Positions 56,837 to 64,000 of a stretch of 64,000 nt of DNA are shown here, piece by piece; position 1 is the stretch's first letter; every line of letters begins with the position of its first letter. Source of the stretch: Brevibacterium sp. CBA3109. GTDB taxonomy: Bacteria; Actinomycetota; Actinomycetes; Actinomycetales; Brevibacteriaceae. The notes beneath the pieces are model-generated. The model saw only the letters and a list, made by a program, of their open reading frames with translations, ran no database searches and had not been told where the DNA came from. The DNA is taken from contig NZ_CP158281.1 of NCBI RefSeq assembly GCF_040256645.1, positions 1,922,001-1,986,000 of the forward strand. Direction: 5' to 3'. The position numbers were made by a program, and so were the translations under genes.

Positions 56837-57772
56837 TCAGCTGAAATCGAAGCCCAGGCGTCCCAGCTGTTTCGGGTCGCGCTGCCAGTCCTTGGCGATC
56901 TTCACATGCAGGTCCAGGTACACCTTGGTCCCGAGCAGCGCTTCGATGCCGCGCCGCGATTCGCTTCCGATCGCTTTGAGTCGGCTGCCGCCCTTGCCGA
57001 TGATGATCGCCTTCTGGCTGGACCGCTCCACGTAGAGATTGACGTGGACGTTCCACAGCGGGTTGTTATCGCTGCGTCCCTCACGGGGGTACATCTCTTC
57101 GACCTGGGCGGCCAGGGAGTGCGGAAGCTCGTCGCGGACACCTTCGAGCGCGGCCTCGCGCACGAGCTCGGCGATCATCATCTCTTCTGGCTCATCCGTC
57201 AGCTCGCCTTCAGGGTAGAGAGGGGGTGAGACCGGCAGGTGGCCGGTCAGCACGGAATCGACTGTGTCGATCTGAAACCCGTCGACGGCGGAGACCGGGA
57301 CCACGTCGGCGAAGTCGGCGAGTGCACCCACGGCCAGCAGAGCCTCGGCGACCTTCTCCTGTGAGACTTTGTCGGTCTTCGTCACCAGGGCCACGATCGG
57401 GGTGCGCCCGTCGAGGAGTTCGAGCTGGGAGGCGATGTACCGGTCGCCGGGCCCGATGGGTTCGTCAGCGGGCAGGCAGAAGCCGATGACATCGACCTCG
57501 CTCAGCGTCGAGGCCACAAGATCGTTGAGGCGACTGCCCAGCAGGGTCCGAGGCTTGTGGAGTCCCGGGGTGTCGACGAGGATCAGCTGATGATCTTCCT
57601 GGTGGATGATGCCACGGATCGTGTGCCGGGTGGTCTGCGGCTTCGCCGAGGTGATCGCCACCTTCTCCCCCACCAGAGCGTTCGTCAGCGTTGATTTTCC
57701 GGTGTTCGGTCGGCCCACGAAGCAGGCGAAGCCCGCTCGGTAGTTCTCGGGGTAGTCCGTGCGAAATTCCAT
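56837..57772 (-). CDS. era: GTPase Era
   Basis: 311 aa from ATG 57772, with AAGGAAGAG upstream. G1 GRPNTGKST, G3 DTPGLHKPR, G4 VTKTDKV, and the C-terminal KH RNA-binding domain with GKGGSRLKAIGSESRRGIE near residue 258. It binds the 3' end of 16S rRNA during 30S assembly. Last gene of the hrcA operon, one base after the CBS-domain gene. Confidence 0.96.
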   Translation of the reverse strand: MEFRTDYPENYRAGFACFVGRPNTGKSTLTNALVGEKVAITSAKPQTTRHTIRGIIHQEDHQLILVDTPGLHKPRTLLGSRLNDLVASTLSEVDVIGFCLPADEPIGPGDRYIASQLELLDGRTPIVALVTKTDKVSQEKVAEALLAVGALADFADVVPVSAVDGFQIDTVDSVLTGHLPVSPPLYPEGELTDEPEEMMIAELVREAALEGVRDELPHSLAAQVEEMYPREGRSDNNPLWNVHVNLYVERSSQKAIIIGKGGSRLKAIGSESRRGIEALLGTKVYLDLHVKIAKDWQRDPKQLGRLGFDFS

Positions 57773-57773
57773 T

Positions 57774-59027
57774 TCAGTTCTCTTCCTTCGTGACCCTGAC
57801 GTGGGTGATGCGGTGGCGACGGCCCTGGCCCTCCATCGCTTCGATGTTGAGCCCTTCGATCGCTGCGTTCGAGCCATCAATGGGAACGCGGCCGATGAGT
57901 TTCGTGAGAAGGCCGCCGACGCTGTTGACGTCGTCCTCGTCGATCTTCACATCGAAGTAGTCGGCGAAGTCGGAGATCGACATGCGGGTGCTGATGACGA
58001 ATGAGCCGTCGTCGACCGCGACGATTTCGTCATCACTGGTGTCGTACTCGTCTTCGATCTCGCCGACGATCTCTTCCACGATGTCCTCGATCGTAACGAG
58101 TCCGGCGGTGCCGCCGTATTCGTCGACGAGAATCGCCAGATGCGTCGCATCGACCTGCATCTGCTCCAGCAGGTCATCGACGGGTTTGGTATCGGGGACG
58201 AAGAGAACTCCCCGTGCCAGGATGTCGACCGGTCGCTCCGCGTCCTCCGGGTGGAGATGGAGTCGTCTGGCGACGTCCTTGAGATAGGCAACCCCGCGAA
58301 TGTCGTCGAGGTCCTCTCCACTGACGGGGATCCGAGAGAATCCCGAGCGGAGGAAGAGGTTCATCACCTTCGACAGTGGTGTACCGGAGTTGACTGTCAC
58401 GAGGTCGGTGCGCGGGACCATGACTTCATTGGCCGAAGTGTCAGAGAGGTTGAAGACGGATTGGATCATTTCGCGTTCGCCGTCTTCGATGACATCGGAC
58501 TCGCTGGCTCTCTCTACGAGGTCGCGCAGCTGATCGGAGGTGACGAAGGGCCCGTCCTTGTACACGCGGTCCGGCGTCAGCAGGTTGCCGAGGAGGACGA
58601 GGATCTTCGTCAGCGGTTTGAGCACGACGAGCGCCACGCCCACGACCCAGCTGAGATTGAGGCACACGGCCAGAGAACGACGTCGGCCGATGGTCCGTGG
58701 GGACACACCGGCGACGACGAAGACCGCGATTGAGGCGGTGAGCACGGTGAGCACGACCATAAGCGGCCCGACGGAGTAGATCGAGTCATAGGCCAGAGCG
58801 ATGAAGACCGTGGCCAGTGCCTCCATGAAGTTTCGGACGAAGATGATGACGTTGATGTTGGTGGGCAGATCGATCAGAATCTTCTCAGCCCTGAATGCAG
58901 ACTTCTTGCCTTCGTCCTTCGCATCCTGGATCGCCTGATGGGACACGCTGAGCAGAGCAGCATCGACCGCGGCAAGTGTCGCCGAGACCACGAGACACAG
59001 TGCGGCGCCGAGGAACAGCCAGAGCAC
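57774..59027 (-). CDS. CorC/HlyC (CNNM-type) transporter protein with CBS pair
   Basis: 417 aa. N-terminal DUF21-type membrane domain (LFLGAALCLVVSATLAAVDA, then VVLTVLTASIAVFVVAGVSP), a CBS pair (VMVPRTDLVTVNSGTPLSKV ... LAILVDEYGGTAGLVTIEDI) and a C-terminal CorC_HlyC domain (RMSISDFADYFDVKIDEDDV). The family is linked to Mg2+/Co2+ efflux. GTG start 3 bp after the ybeY stop. Fixed neighbour of ybeY and era in actinobacteria. Confidence 0.9.
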   Translation of the reverse strand: MLWLFLGAALCLVVSATLAAVDAALLSVSHQAIQDAKDEGKKSAFRAEKILIDLPTNINVIIFVRNFMEALATVFIALAYDSIYSVGPLMVVLTVLTASIAVFVVAGVSPRTIGRRRSLAVCLNLSWVVGVALVVLKPLTKILVLLGNLLTPDRVYKDGPFVTSDQLRDLVERASESDVIEDGEREMIQSVFNLSDTSANEVMVPRTDLVTVNSGTPLSKVMNLFLRSGFSRIPVSGEDLDDIRGVAYLKDVARRLHLHPEDAERPVDILARGVLFVPDTKPVDDLLEQMQVDATHLAILVDEYGGTAGLVTIEDIVEEIVGEIEDEYDTSDDEIVAVDDGSFVISTRMSISDFADYFDVKIDEDDVNSVGGLLTKLIGRVPIDGSNAAIEGLNIEAMEGQGRRHRITHVRVTKEEN

Positions 59028-59030
59028 GGC

Positions 59031-59519
59031 TCAGACCTCGGTGGGCGAAGGGATGTCGGTGCGACCGTCGTAGCGGGCGGCGAAGAAGGTCAGCAGCAGA
59101 TGCCGCTGCAGGGCGAACATCTCTTCCTTCTCTTCAGGCTCGCCGTGATCGTAGCCGAGCAGGTGCAAGAACCCGTGGACAGTCAGCAGGAGCACCTCAT
59201 CCATGGTTGAATGTCCCGAGGACGAGGCTTGGGCGGCGGCCACCTCGGGGCAGATGATGATGTCGCCCATCTGGCCCTCGGTAGGTACTCCGACCTGGCC
59301 CTGTGTGAGCTGATCCATCGGGAATGACATCACATCTGTCGGACCGTCGAGATCCATCCACGTGAGGTGGAGCTCCTCCATCGCCTTCGCATCGACCATC
59401 GTCACTGCGAGCTCCGCGCCGGTGTGCATGTGCAGAGCCTGACCCAGGTATTCGGTCAGAGCCACGACCTCGTCGAGGTCGATCGTCTCGTCTGTCTCGT
59501 TTGAGATCTCGGTATTCAT
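59031..59519 (-). CDS. ybeY: Endoribonuclease YbeY
   Basis: 162 aa from ATG 59519, in an ATGA overlap with phoH. The zinc motif HGFLHLLGYDH (H-x3-H-x5-H) is intact, and DVMSFPMDQ upstream is family-typical. It acts in 16S rRNA 3'-end maturation and ribosome quality control. Confidence 0.95.
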   Translation of the reverse strand: MNTEISNETDETIDLDEVVALTEYLGQALHMHTGAELAVTMVDAKAMEELHLTWMDLDGPTDVMSFPMDQLTQGQVGVPTEGQMGDIIICPEVAAAQASSSGHSTMDEVLLLTVHGFLHLLGYDHGEPEEKEEMFALQRHLLLTFFAARYDGRTDIPSPTEV

Positions 59520-60568
59520 TCGCTGCTTCCCCACAGGTCGTAGGCGTCGACGATCTTCGTCACCAGTGAGTGGCGGACGACATCCTTACTGCCCAGGTGG
59601 CAGAACTCCAGGTCTTCGATTCCGGTCAGGATGTCCTGCACGACGTTGAGACCGCTGCGGGTCTTGCCCGGCAGGTCGATCTGGGAAACATCACCGGTGA
59701 CGACCATCCGCGCACCGAAACCCAGACGGGTGAGGAACATCTTCATCTGCTCACCGGTCGTATTCTGCGCTTCATCGAGAATGATGAACGCGTCGTTGAG
59801 GGTGCGGCCGCGCATATACGCCAGCGGTGCGACCTCGATGGTTCCCGTTTCGATGAGCAGCGGGATCGACTCGGGATCGACCATGTCGTGCAGGGCATCG
59901 TAGAGGGGCCTCACATATGGGTCGATCTTCTCGCCCAGAGTTCCGGGCAGGTAGCCCAGGCTCTCCCCCGCCTCGACTGCGGGACGGGTGAGAATGATGC
60001 GTGAGACTTCTTTATGCTGCAGAGCGTTGATGGCCATGGCCATCGCCAGGTAGGTTTTACCCGTACCCGCAGGACCGATGCCGAAGGTGATCGTGTGGTT
60101 GCGGATCGCCTTGACGTAATCGTGCTGGCCCATCGTCTTGGGGCGGATTGACTTTCCGCGGGTGGACAGGATGTTCGTGCCCATCACCGCCGAGGCGGCC
60201 TTCCCCTCCGAAGAGAATGACGCCACCCGATCGATCGTCTCCTCGTTGATGCGATGGCCGGAGGCATGCAGCTTTTTGAGCTCCCCGATGACGGAGACGA
60301 ATGCTGCGACTCGAGTCGGTTCCCCGTTGGCCTGCACCTGGTTGGCGCGCACATGCAGATCGAGGTCAGGGAAGACTCGCTCGAGCTTGCGCAGATTCGA
60401 CTCCCCAGGCCCGAAGAACTCGACCAGATCGATGGAGTCAGGAATCACGAGACGCACTGTGTCCGCTGATGCTGCTTCGGCAGGTGTGGAGTTCACAGAG
60501 TTCGTGGGCTGAGTGGAGGTGTCCAGAATGATCCTTAGTGACTGTTCGGGCTTGCGGGGGTACTGCAA
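59516..60568 (-). CDS. PhoH-family ATPase
   Basis: About 350 aa. P-loop IGPAGTGKTYLAMAMA near residue 165, followed by RPAVEAGESLGYLPGTLGEK and FIILDEAQNT; an N-terminal KH-like stretch (LRKLERVFPDLDLHVRANQV) precedes it. No ATG or GTG gives a full N-terminus; the TTG at 60568 with GGAAG 7 bases upstream is the best site, leaving 28 bp after rsmE. The open frame extends into rsmE, which I judge a shadow. Acts with YbeY in RNA metabolism (family inference). Confidence 0.9.
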   Translation of the reverse strand: MQYPRKPEQSLRIILDTSTQPTNSVNSTPAEAASADTVRLVIPDSIDLVEFFGPGESNLRKLERVFPDLDLHVRANQVQANGEPTRVAAFVSVIGELKKLHASGHRINEETIDRVASFSSEGKAASAVMGTNILSTRGKSIRPKTMGQHDYVKAIRNHTITFGIGPAGTGKTYLAMAMAINALQHKEVSRIILTRPAVEAGESLGYLPGTLGEKIDPYVRPLYDALHDMVDPESIPLLIETGTIEVAPLAYMRGRTLNDAFIILDEAQNTTGEQMKMFLTRLGFGARMVVTGDVSQIDLPGKTRSGLNVVQDILTGIEDLEFCHLGSKDVVRHSLVTKIVDAYDLWGSSE

Positions 60569-60596
60569 TTGTGTGCTTCCATCGTAGTCCGCTTCA

Positions 60597-61397
60597 TCAC
60601 CAACGGCCCAATGAATTCTGAGCCATGACAAGTCCGGCCGCTCCAGCGGAGGACGAACGCAGGACCGTGGGTCCCAGGAGCACAGCTTTCGCGCCGACGG
60701 CCGCAAGTGCGTCCAGCTCTGCGTCGCTGACACCGCCTTCGGGACCAACGACCAAGACGATGCGGCCAGAGGCAGGCGTCGAGGATTCTTCACCCGCCGA
60801 GGATTCTTCGGCGGTCGACGAGTTCGCAGGACTATCGGTGCTCAGGGCTTGCGACAGTTTCAGCTCGGCGGCTTCATGGAGGACGTAGACGGTGTCGGTC
60901 TCAGCCAGAGCCGATGTGAGGCCGGTGCCGCGGACCAGGTCGTGACGCAGGGGGAAGCGGGAGCGCCTGGCCTGCAGGGATGCCGCGCGCAGGACGTTGT
61001 CCCACTTGGCTGCGAGCTTCTCGCGCTTCTTCGCGGGCCAATCGGCGATCGAGCGCTCAGCGGCCCAGGGGACAACCTCGTCGACTCCGATCTCTGTGGC
61101 GGCTTCGATCGCCTGGAGATCGCGATCGCTTTTGGCCAGTGCCTGCACCAGGACCAACCGCGGTTGGAACTGGTCGGTGTGTGACACCGATGCGATGTGA
61201 AGTCCCAGTTCGTTCGCCGAGGCGCTCGAGACCGTTCCGCGCACGCGGGTGCCGCAACCGTCGACAACTTCGAGATCGTCCCCGGGTCCGAGCCTGCGGA
61301 CTCGGACCGCATGCCCGGCCACGTCCTCACCGAAAGTGAGCACGTGACCAGCGGCCGCCTCGGCGACCTGGGTCGAGAAGAAGACGGGAAGACTCAC
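60597..61397 (-). CDS. rsmE: 16S rRNA (uracil1498-N3)-methyltransferase RsmE
   Basis: 266 aa SPOUT methyltransferase. PUA-like N-terminus with HAVRVRRLGPGDDLEVVDG, and the SAM-binding knot IVLVVGPEGGVSDAELDAL plus VLLGPTVLRSSSAGAAGL. A Ser/Glu/Ala-rich insertion (SSTAEESSAGEESS) lies just before the knot; it is encoded partly by a repeated GAGGATTCTTC. GTG start in a GTGA overlap with dnaJ. Confidence 0.94.
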   Translation of the reverse strand: MSLPVFFSTQVAEAAAGHVLTFGEDVAGHAVRVRRLGPGDDLEVVDGCGTRVRGTVSSASANELGLHIASVSHTDQFQPRLVLVQALAKSDRDLQAIEAATEIGVDEVVPWAAERSIADWPAKKREKLAAKWDNVLRAASLQARRSRFPLRHDLVRGTGLTSALAETDTVYVLHEAAELKLSQALSTDSPANSSTAEESSAGEESSTPASGRIVLVVGPEGGVSDAELDALAAVGAKAVLLGPTVLRSSSAGAAGLVMAQNSLGRW

Positions 61398-62509
61398 CGA
61401 CCGGCGAATCTCTCACGCATGCGGGAGAACATGCCTCGGTTCTGGGTGGTGATCTGAGCGCGTGGGGTCTCCTCCTCACGCAGCGTCGCCAACTGGGACA
61501 GCAGGTCCTTCTGCTCATCGTCTAGTTTGTCCGGGGTCATCACGTCGACCGTGATGAGGAGGTCGCCGCGGGTCTCCGAACGCAGGCGGGTGGCACCGAG
61601 TCCGGGAAGCTTGACGACGGTGCCCGACTGGATGCCGGCTTCGATCGAAAGTTCCTGCGAGCCATCGAAGGTGTCGAAGGGTATCGAAGCACCCAGGGCA
61701 GCTGCGGTCATCGGCACGGAGACGGAGGCGCGCAGGTTGTCACCGTCGCGTTGGAAGACTTCGTGGCGGCCAACCATGACCTCGACGAAGAGGTCGCCGG
61801 CAGGACCGCCGCCGGGGCCCACTTCGCCCTGCGAAGAGAGCTGGATGCGCGTTCCGTCAGAGACTCCGGCGGGGATGCGGATCTTCATCGTCCGCTGTTT
61901 GCGGACGCGACCGTCACCCTGGCAGTTGAGGCAGGGGCTGGGAATGACGGTGCCGAAGCCATGGCAGGAGTTGCACGTCTGGTTCGTCACCATCTGACCC
62001 AGCAGTGTCCGGGTCATGCGCTGGACGCTGCCGGCACCATGGCACAGGGAACATGTCTCAACCGATGTACCCTGCTGAGTTCCGGCACCGGAACAGGTGT
62101 CACAGACGACGGCAGTGGTGACATCGAGGTCGATGTTGCCACCGAACGCTGCGGTCTCGAGGTCGATGTTGACCCCGACGAGTGCGTCCTTGCCGCGCTG
62201 TGTGCGCGGCATCGGGCCACCGGCCGAGCCGGCTCCCCCACCGAAGAAGGTCTCGAAGATGTCACCGAAGCCGCCGAAGCCGCCGCCGGCAGGGACGCCC
62301 TGTCCGTTCTCGCCGCCGCCCATGTCGTAGTTCCGGCGCTTTTCTGAATCGGAGAGGACGTCGTAAGCAAGGGAAATGGCCTTGAATTCGTCCTCGTGTC
62401 CGGGGTTCACATCGGGGTGATACTTCCGGGCCAGCTTTCGGTACGACGATTTGATTTCAGCCGCTGAAGCGTCCTTGGACACTCCGAGTGCTTCATAGTG
62501 ATCGGCCAC
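61394..62509 (-). CDS. dnaJ: Chaperone DnaJ (second, HrcA-linked copy type)
   Basis: 371 aa. J-domain with YHPDVNPG near residue 30, a Gly/Phe-rich linker (GGGFGGFGDIFETFFGGGAG), four CxxCxGxG zinc motifs at about residues 135-200, and the C-terminal peptide-binding domain. GTG 62509 (VADHYEALGVSKDA) is the family-matching start; the longer frame reads through the repetitive spacer. The 103-bp spacer after hrcA is G/T-rich and holds no gene. Stimulates DnaK ATPase. Confidence 0.95.
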   Translation of the reverse strand: MADHYEALGVSKDASAAEIKSSYRKLARKYHPDVNPGHEDEFKAISLAYDVLSDSEKRRNYDMGGGENGQGVPAGGGFGGFGDIFETFFGGGAGSAGGPMPRTQRGKDALVGVNIDLETAAFGGNIDLDVTTAVVCDTCSGAGTQQGTSVETCSLCHGAGSVQRMTRTLLGQMVTNQTCNSCHGFGTVIPSPCLNCQGDGRVRKQRTMKIRIPAGVSDGTRIQLSSQGEVGPGGGPAGDLFVEVMVGRHEVFQRDGDNLRASVSVPMTAAALGASIPFDTFDGSQELSIEAGIQSGTVVKLPGLGATRLRSETRGDLLITVDVMTPDKLDDEQKDLLSQLATLREEETPRAQITTQNRGMFSRMRERFAGR

Positions 62510-62612
62510 AGAAACTTCTCTCTCCCTGGTGGTGTGCGTTGTTCGCGTTGTCGTGCCTATTCGCACTGTGGTGCTTGTCTGCGCTGTGCGTTGTGCGCTC
62601 GTGTCGGTGCAT

Positions 62613-63683
62613 CTAGCCCTGGTCGAGGACAGCGGAGACGTATTTCGCCACGGCTCGCACAGCTGTGATCGTCGTCGGATAGTCCATCCGGGTCGGCCCG
62701 AGCACAGCCAATCGCGCGGAGGACCCCGCGTCATGACCATATTCGGCGGCTACGAGGGATGTCGAGCTGAACGACTCGTGAGTATTCTCACGACCGATCC
62801 GAACGCTGATCTCCTCGTGATCCTCAGCCATCGACGTCAGCAGCTTGAGCAGTACGACCTGCTCTTCGAATGCTTCGAGGATCGATGCCATCTTCTCACC
62901 GAACTCCCTGCCGGAGCGAGCCAGGTTTGCTGTGCCGGCCATGATGATGCGCTCTTCACGCGTGGCCACGACGAGATCTGTGACGGCGGAGCGGACCTGC
63001 GCCAGCGCTGCAGCGACGTCCGTCCCGCCCGGGCTGGCCCCCACGACGGGTTCTGTCTGAGTGCCGTCCACGCCCTGAGCCGGAGCACTGGGCATGGTTG
63101 TACTCAACACCGACGACAGTTTCTGGCCGGAGAATTCGGCATTGGTCTCATCGCGGATTCCGCGCAGCGCCTCGTCATCGACGATCCCCGGCGTGACTAC
63201 AATCTTCTGTTCGACCTGCCCTGCATCGGTGATGAGGACGACGAGGATGCGGTTGGGGCCCAGCCCCACGACCTCGATGTGCTTGATCGTGGCACGCGAG
63301 ACGGTCGGGTACTGGATCAGCGCCACCTGGTGGGTCAGGCCAGAGAGTACACGCACCGTGCGGTCGAGCATGTCATCGAGGTCACCGTTGCCATCGATGA
63401 GCTGGAAGATCGCACGCCGCTCAGCGTGTGTGAGCGGTTTGAAGTCATCGATGCGATCAACGAACATCCGGTAGCCGAGGTCAGTCGGAATACGACCGGC
63501 CGAGGTATGGGGCTGCGCAATGTAGCCCTCCTGCTCAAGGTGGGCCATGTCATTGCGAATCGTGGCCGGAGAGACGCCGAGGGTGTGGCGCGAAACGATG
63601 GCCTTCGACCCGACCGGTTCATTGGTGGCGACGAAGTCTTCGACGATCGCACGCAGAACCTGTGCTCGCCTGCTGTCGTTCAT
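62613..63683 (-). CDS. hrcA: Heat-inducible transcription repressor HrcA
   Basis: 356 aa from ATG 63683 with GGAGGA 5 bases upstream. N-terminal winged helix (RRAQVLRAIVEDFVATNEPV, then GVSPATIRNDMAHLEQEGYI) followed by the GAF-like regulatory domain. HrcA binds CIRCE and is assisted by GroEL. A CIRCE element 30 bp upstream shows autoregulation of the whole hrcA-dnaJ-rsmE-phoH-ybeY-corC-era run. An inserted loop (PVVGASPGGTDVAAALAQ) lies in the middle. Confidence 0.96.
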   Translation of the reverse strand: MNDSRRAQVLRAIVEDFVATNEPVGSKAIVSRHTLGVSPATIRNDMAHLEQEGYIAQPHTSAGRIPTDLGYRMFVDRIDDFKPLTHAERRAIFQLIDGNGDLDDMLDRTVRVLSGLTHQVALIQYPTVSRATIKHIEVVGLGPNRILVVLITDAGQVEQKIVVTPGIVDDEALRGIRDETNAEFSGQKLSSVLSTTMPSAPAQGVDGTQTEPVVGASPGGTDVAAALAQVRSAVTDLVVATREERIIMAGTANLARSGREFGEKMASILEAFEEQVVLLKLLTSMAEDHEEISVRIGRENTHESFSSTSLVAAEYGHDAGSSARLAVLGPTRMDYPTTITAVRAVAKYVSAVLDQG

Positions 63684-63712
63684 TCGTCTCCTCCCTGCCT
63701 TCGGCACCTCAT

Positions 63713-63739
63713 TTGGCACTCATCTGCTGTGAGTGCCAA
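63713..63739. promoter_or_regulatory. CIRCE operator
   Basis: TTGGCACTC, nine bases, GAGTGCCAA: a perfect 9-bp inverted repeat with the canonical N9 spacing. It lies directly downstream of the hrcA -10 box. Confidence 0.95.
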
Positions 63740-63744
63740 TTCTA
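63739..63744 (-). promoter_or_regulatory. Candidate -10 box of the hrcA operon
   Basis: TAGAAT directly before CIRCE, so bound HrcA would block initiation. The -35 region has no clear consensus. Confidence 0.5.
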
Positions 63745-63816
63745 CGCTTCTTGGATTCCGAATTCACTTTCGGCCCTGCCCCAGCGGGTCACCGCCCATC
63801 GGACCGAGTCCTTGAT

Positions 63817-63822
63817 TAGGGT
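63817..63822 (+). promoter_or_regulatory. Candidate -10 box of the DUF3097 gene
   Basis: TAGGGT (TAnnnT type) 8 bp before the GTG at 63831; no ribosome-binding site in between, suggesting a leaderless or nearly leaderless transcript. Confidence 0.35.
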
Positions 63823-63830
63823 AGTTGACC

Positions 63831-64000
63831 GTGAATACCTTTGATCGCTACGGGCCCGATGTACTGGCAGGCTCCTCACCCTCCTCGCACCGGCCCACGA
63901 AGTCCACACCTGTTGAGCTGGGGCTGGGAATGGTTCTCGAGGACGCGATGAGCGGGTATGTCGGCGCCGTCGTCGGCGCCGAAAAGACAACCGCCGGAGT
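63831..64000 (+). CDS. DUF3097 family protein, 5' part only
   Basis: The first 56 codons are in the window; the rest lies beyond base 64000. The sequence VNTFDRYGPDVLAGSS, then VELGLGMVLEDAMSGYVGAV matches the N-terminus of the actinobacterial DUF3097 family, whose members often lie next to hrcA and hemW. Function unknown. GTG start without a Shine-Dalgarno. Confidence 0.7.
   Translation, partial: MNTFDRYGPDVLAGSSPSSHRPTKSTPVELGLGMVLEDAMSGYVGAVVGAEKTTAG

Overview
The window is a high-GC chromosomal segment of an actinobacterium. Gene order, protein sequences, the actinobacterial EF-P loop, mIHF, a multi-copy-type DUF222/HNH gene and many GTG starts point to Micrococcales, most likely Brevibacterium or a close relative (inference; no 16S or database comparison was possible). 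It is almost entirely core genome: about 50 protein genes and four tRNA genes, mostly on the minus strand in tightly coupled operons with many 4-bp ATGA/GTGA or 1-bp TGATG overlaps. No prophage, integrase, transposase or CRISPR array is visible.

Layout, listed by coordinate (transcription mostly runs right to left). 1-5492: priA (cut by the edge), metK, coaBC, rpoZ, gmk, mihF. 5750-14440: the complete UMP pathway operon pyrR-pyrB-pyrC-(membrane protein)-carA-carB-pyrF, preceded by a promoter and a short leader that folds into a PyrR-type hairpin covering the Shine-Dalgarno of pyrR. 14470-24633: alaS-ruvX-mltG-aroE-(A24 prepilin peptidase)-aroC-aroK-aroB-efp-nusB, combining the shikimate pathway with translation and wall functions. 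24809-30747: rpsD, a CPA2 antiporter, rarA and aspS. 30867-33328: an ArsR-type regulator, hisS and an MBL-fold hydrolase. 33449-35458 (plus strand): a DUF349 protein and an orphan AbiEi-like protein whose promoter carries a perfect 13-bp inverted repeat. 35618-47608: rel-secF-secD-yajC-ruvB-ruvA, a frameshifted DUF222/HNH gene, then ruvC-yebC. 47714-54569: a Nudix hydrolase, an S9 peptidase, a HIT protein, thrS and a low-complexity DUF4190/DUF4352-like membrane protein. 54741-55124: tRNA-Val(GAC), tRNA-Val(CAC), tRNA-Cys and tRNA-Gly. 55261-64000: a PGPGW-type membrane protein, zapE, then the heat-shock/ribosome maturation operon hrcA-dnaJ-rsmE-phoH-ybeY-corC-era under a perfect CIRCE operator, and the start of a DUF3097 gene on the plus strand.

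The most unusual stretch is the gap between ruvC and ruvA. A DUF222/HNH gene with an AT-rich upstream region sits there and separates the resolvase from its RuvAB partners. It is split by a +1 frameshift, carries an intrinsic terminator on its antisense strand, and is separated from ruvC by a convincing terminator. Other points worth attention are the PyrR leader with an extra palindrome in its promoter, the AbiEi-like gene with its operator-like repeat, and several promoters placed so that transcription would start at the start codon (leaderless mRNAs).
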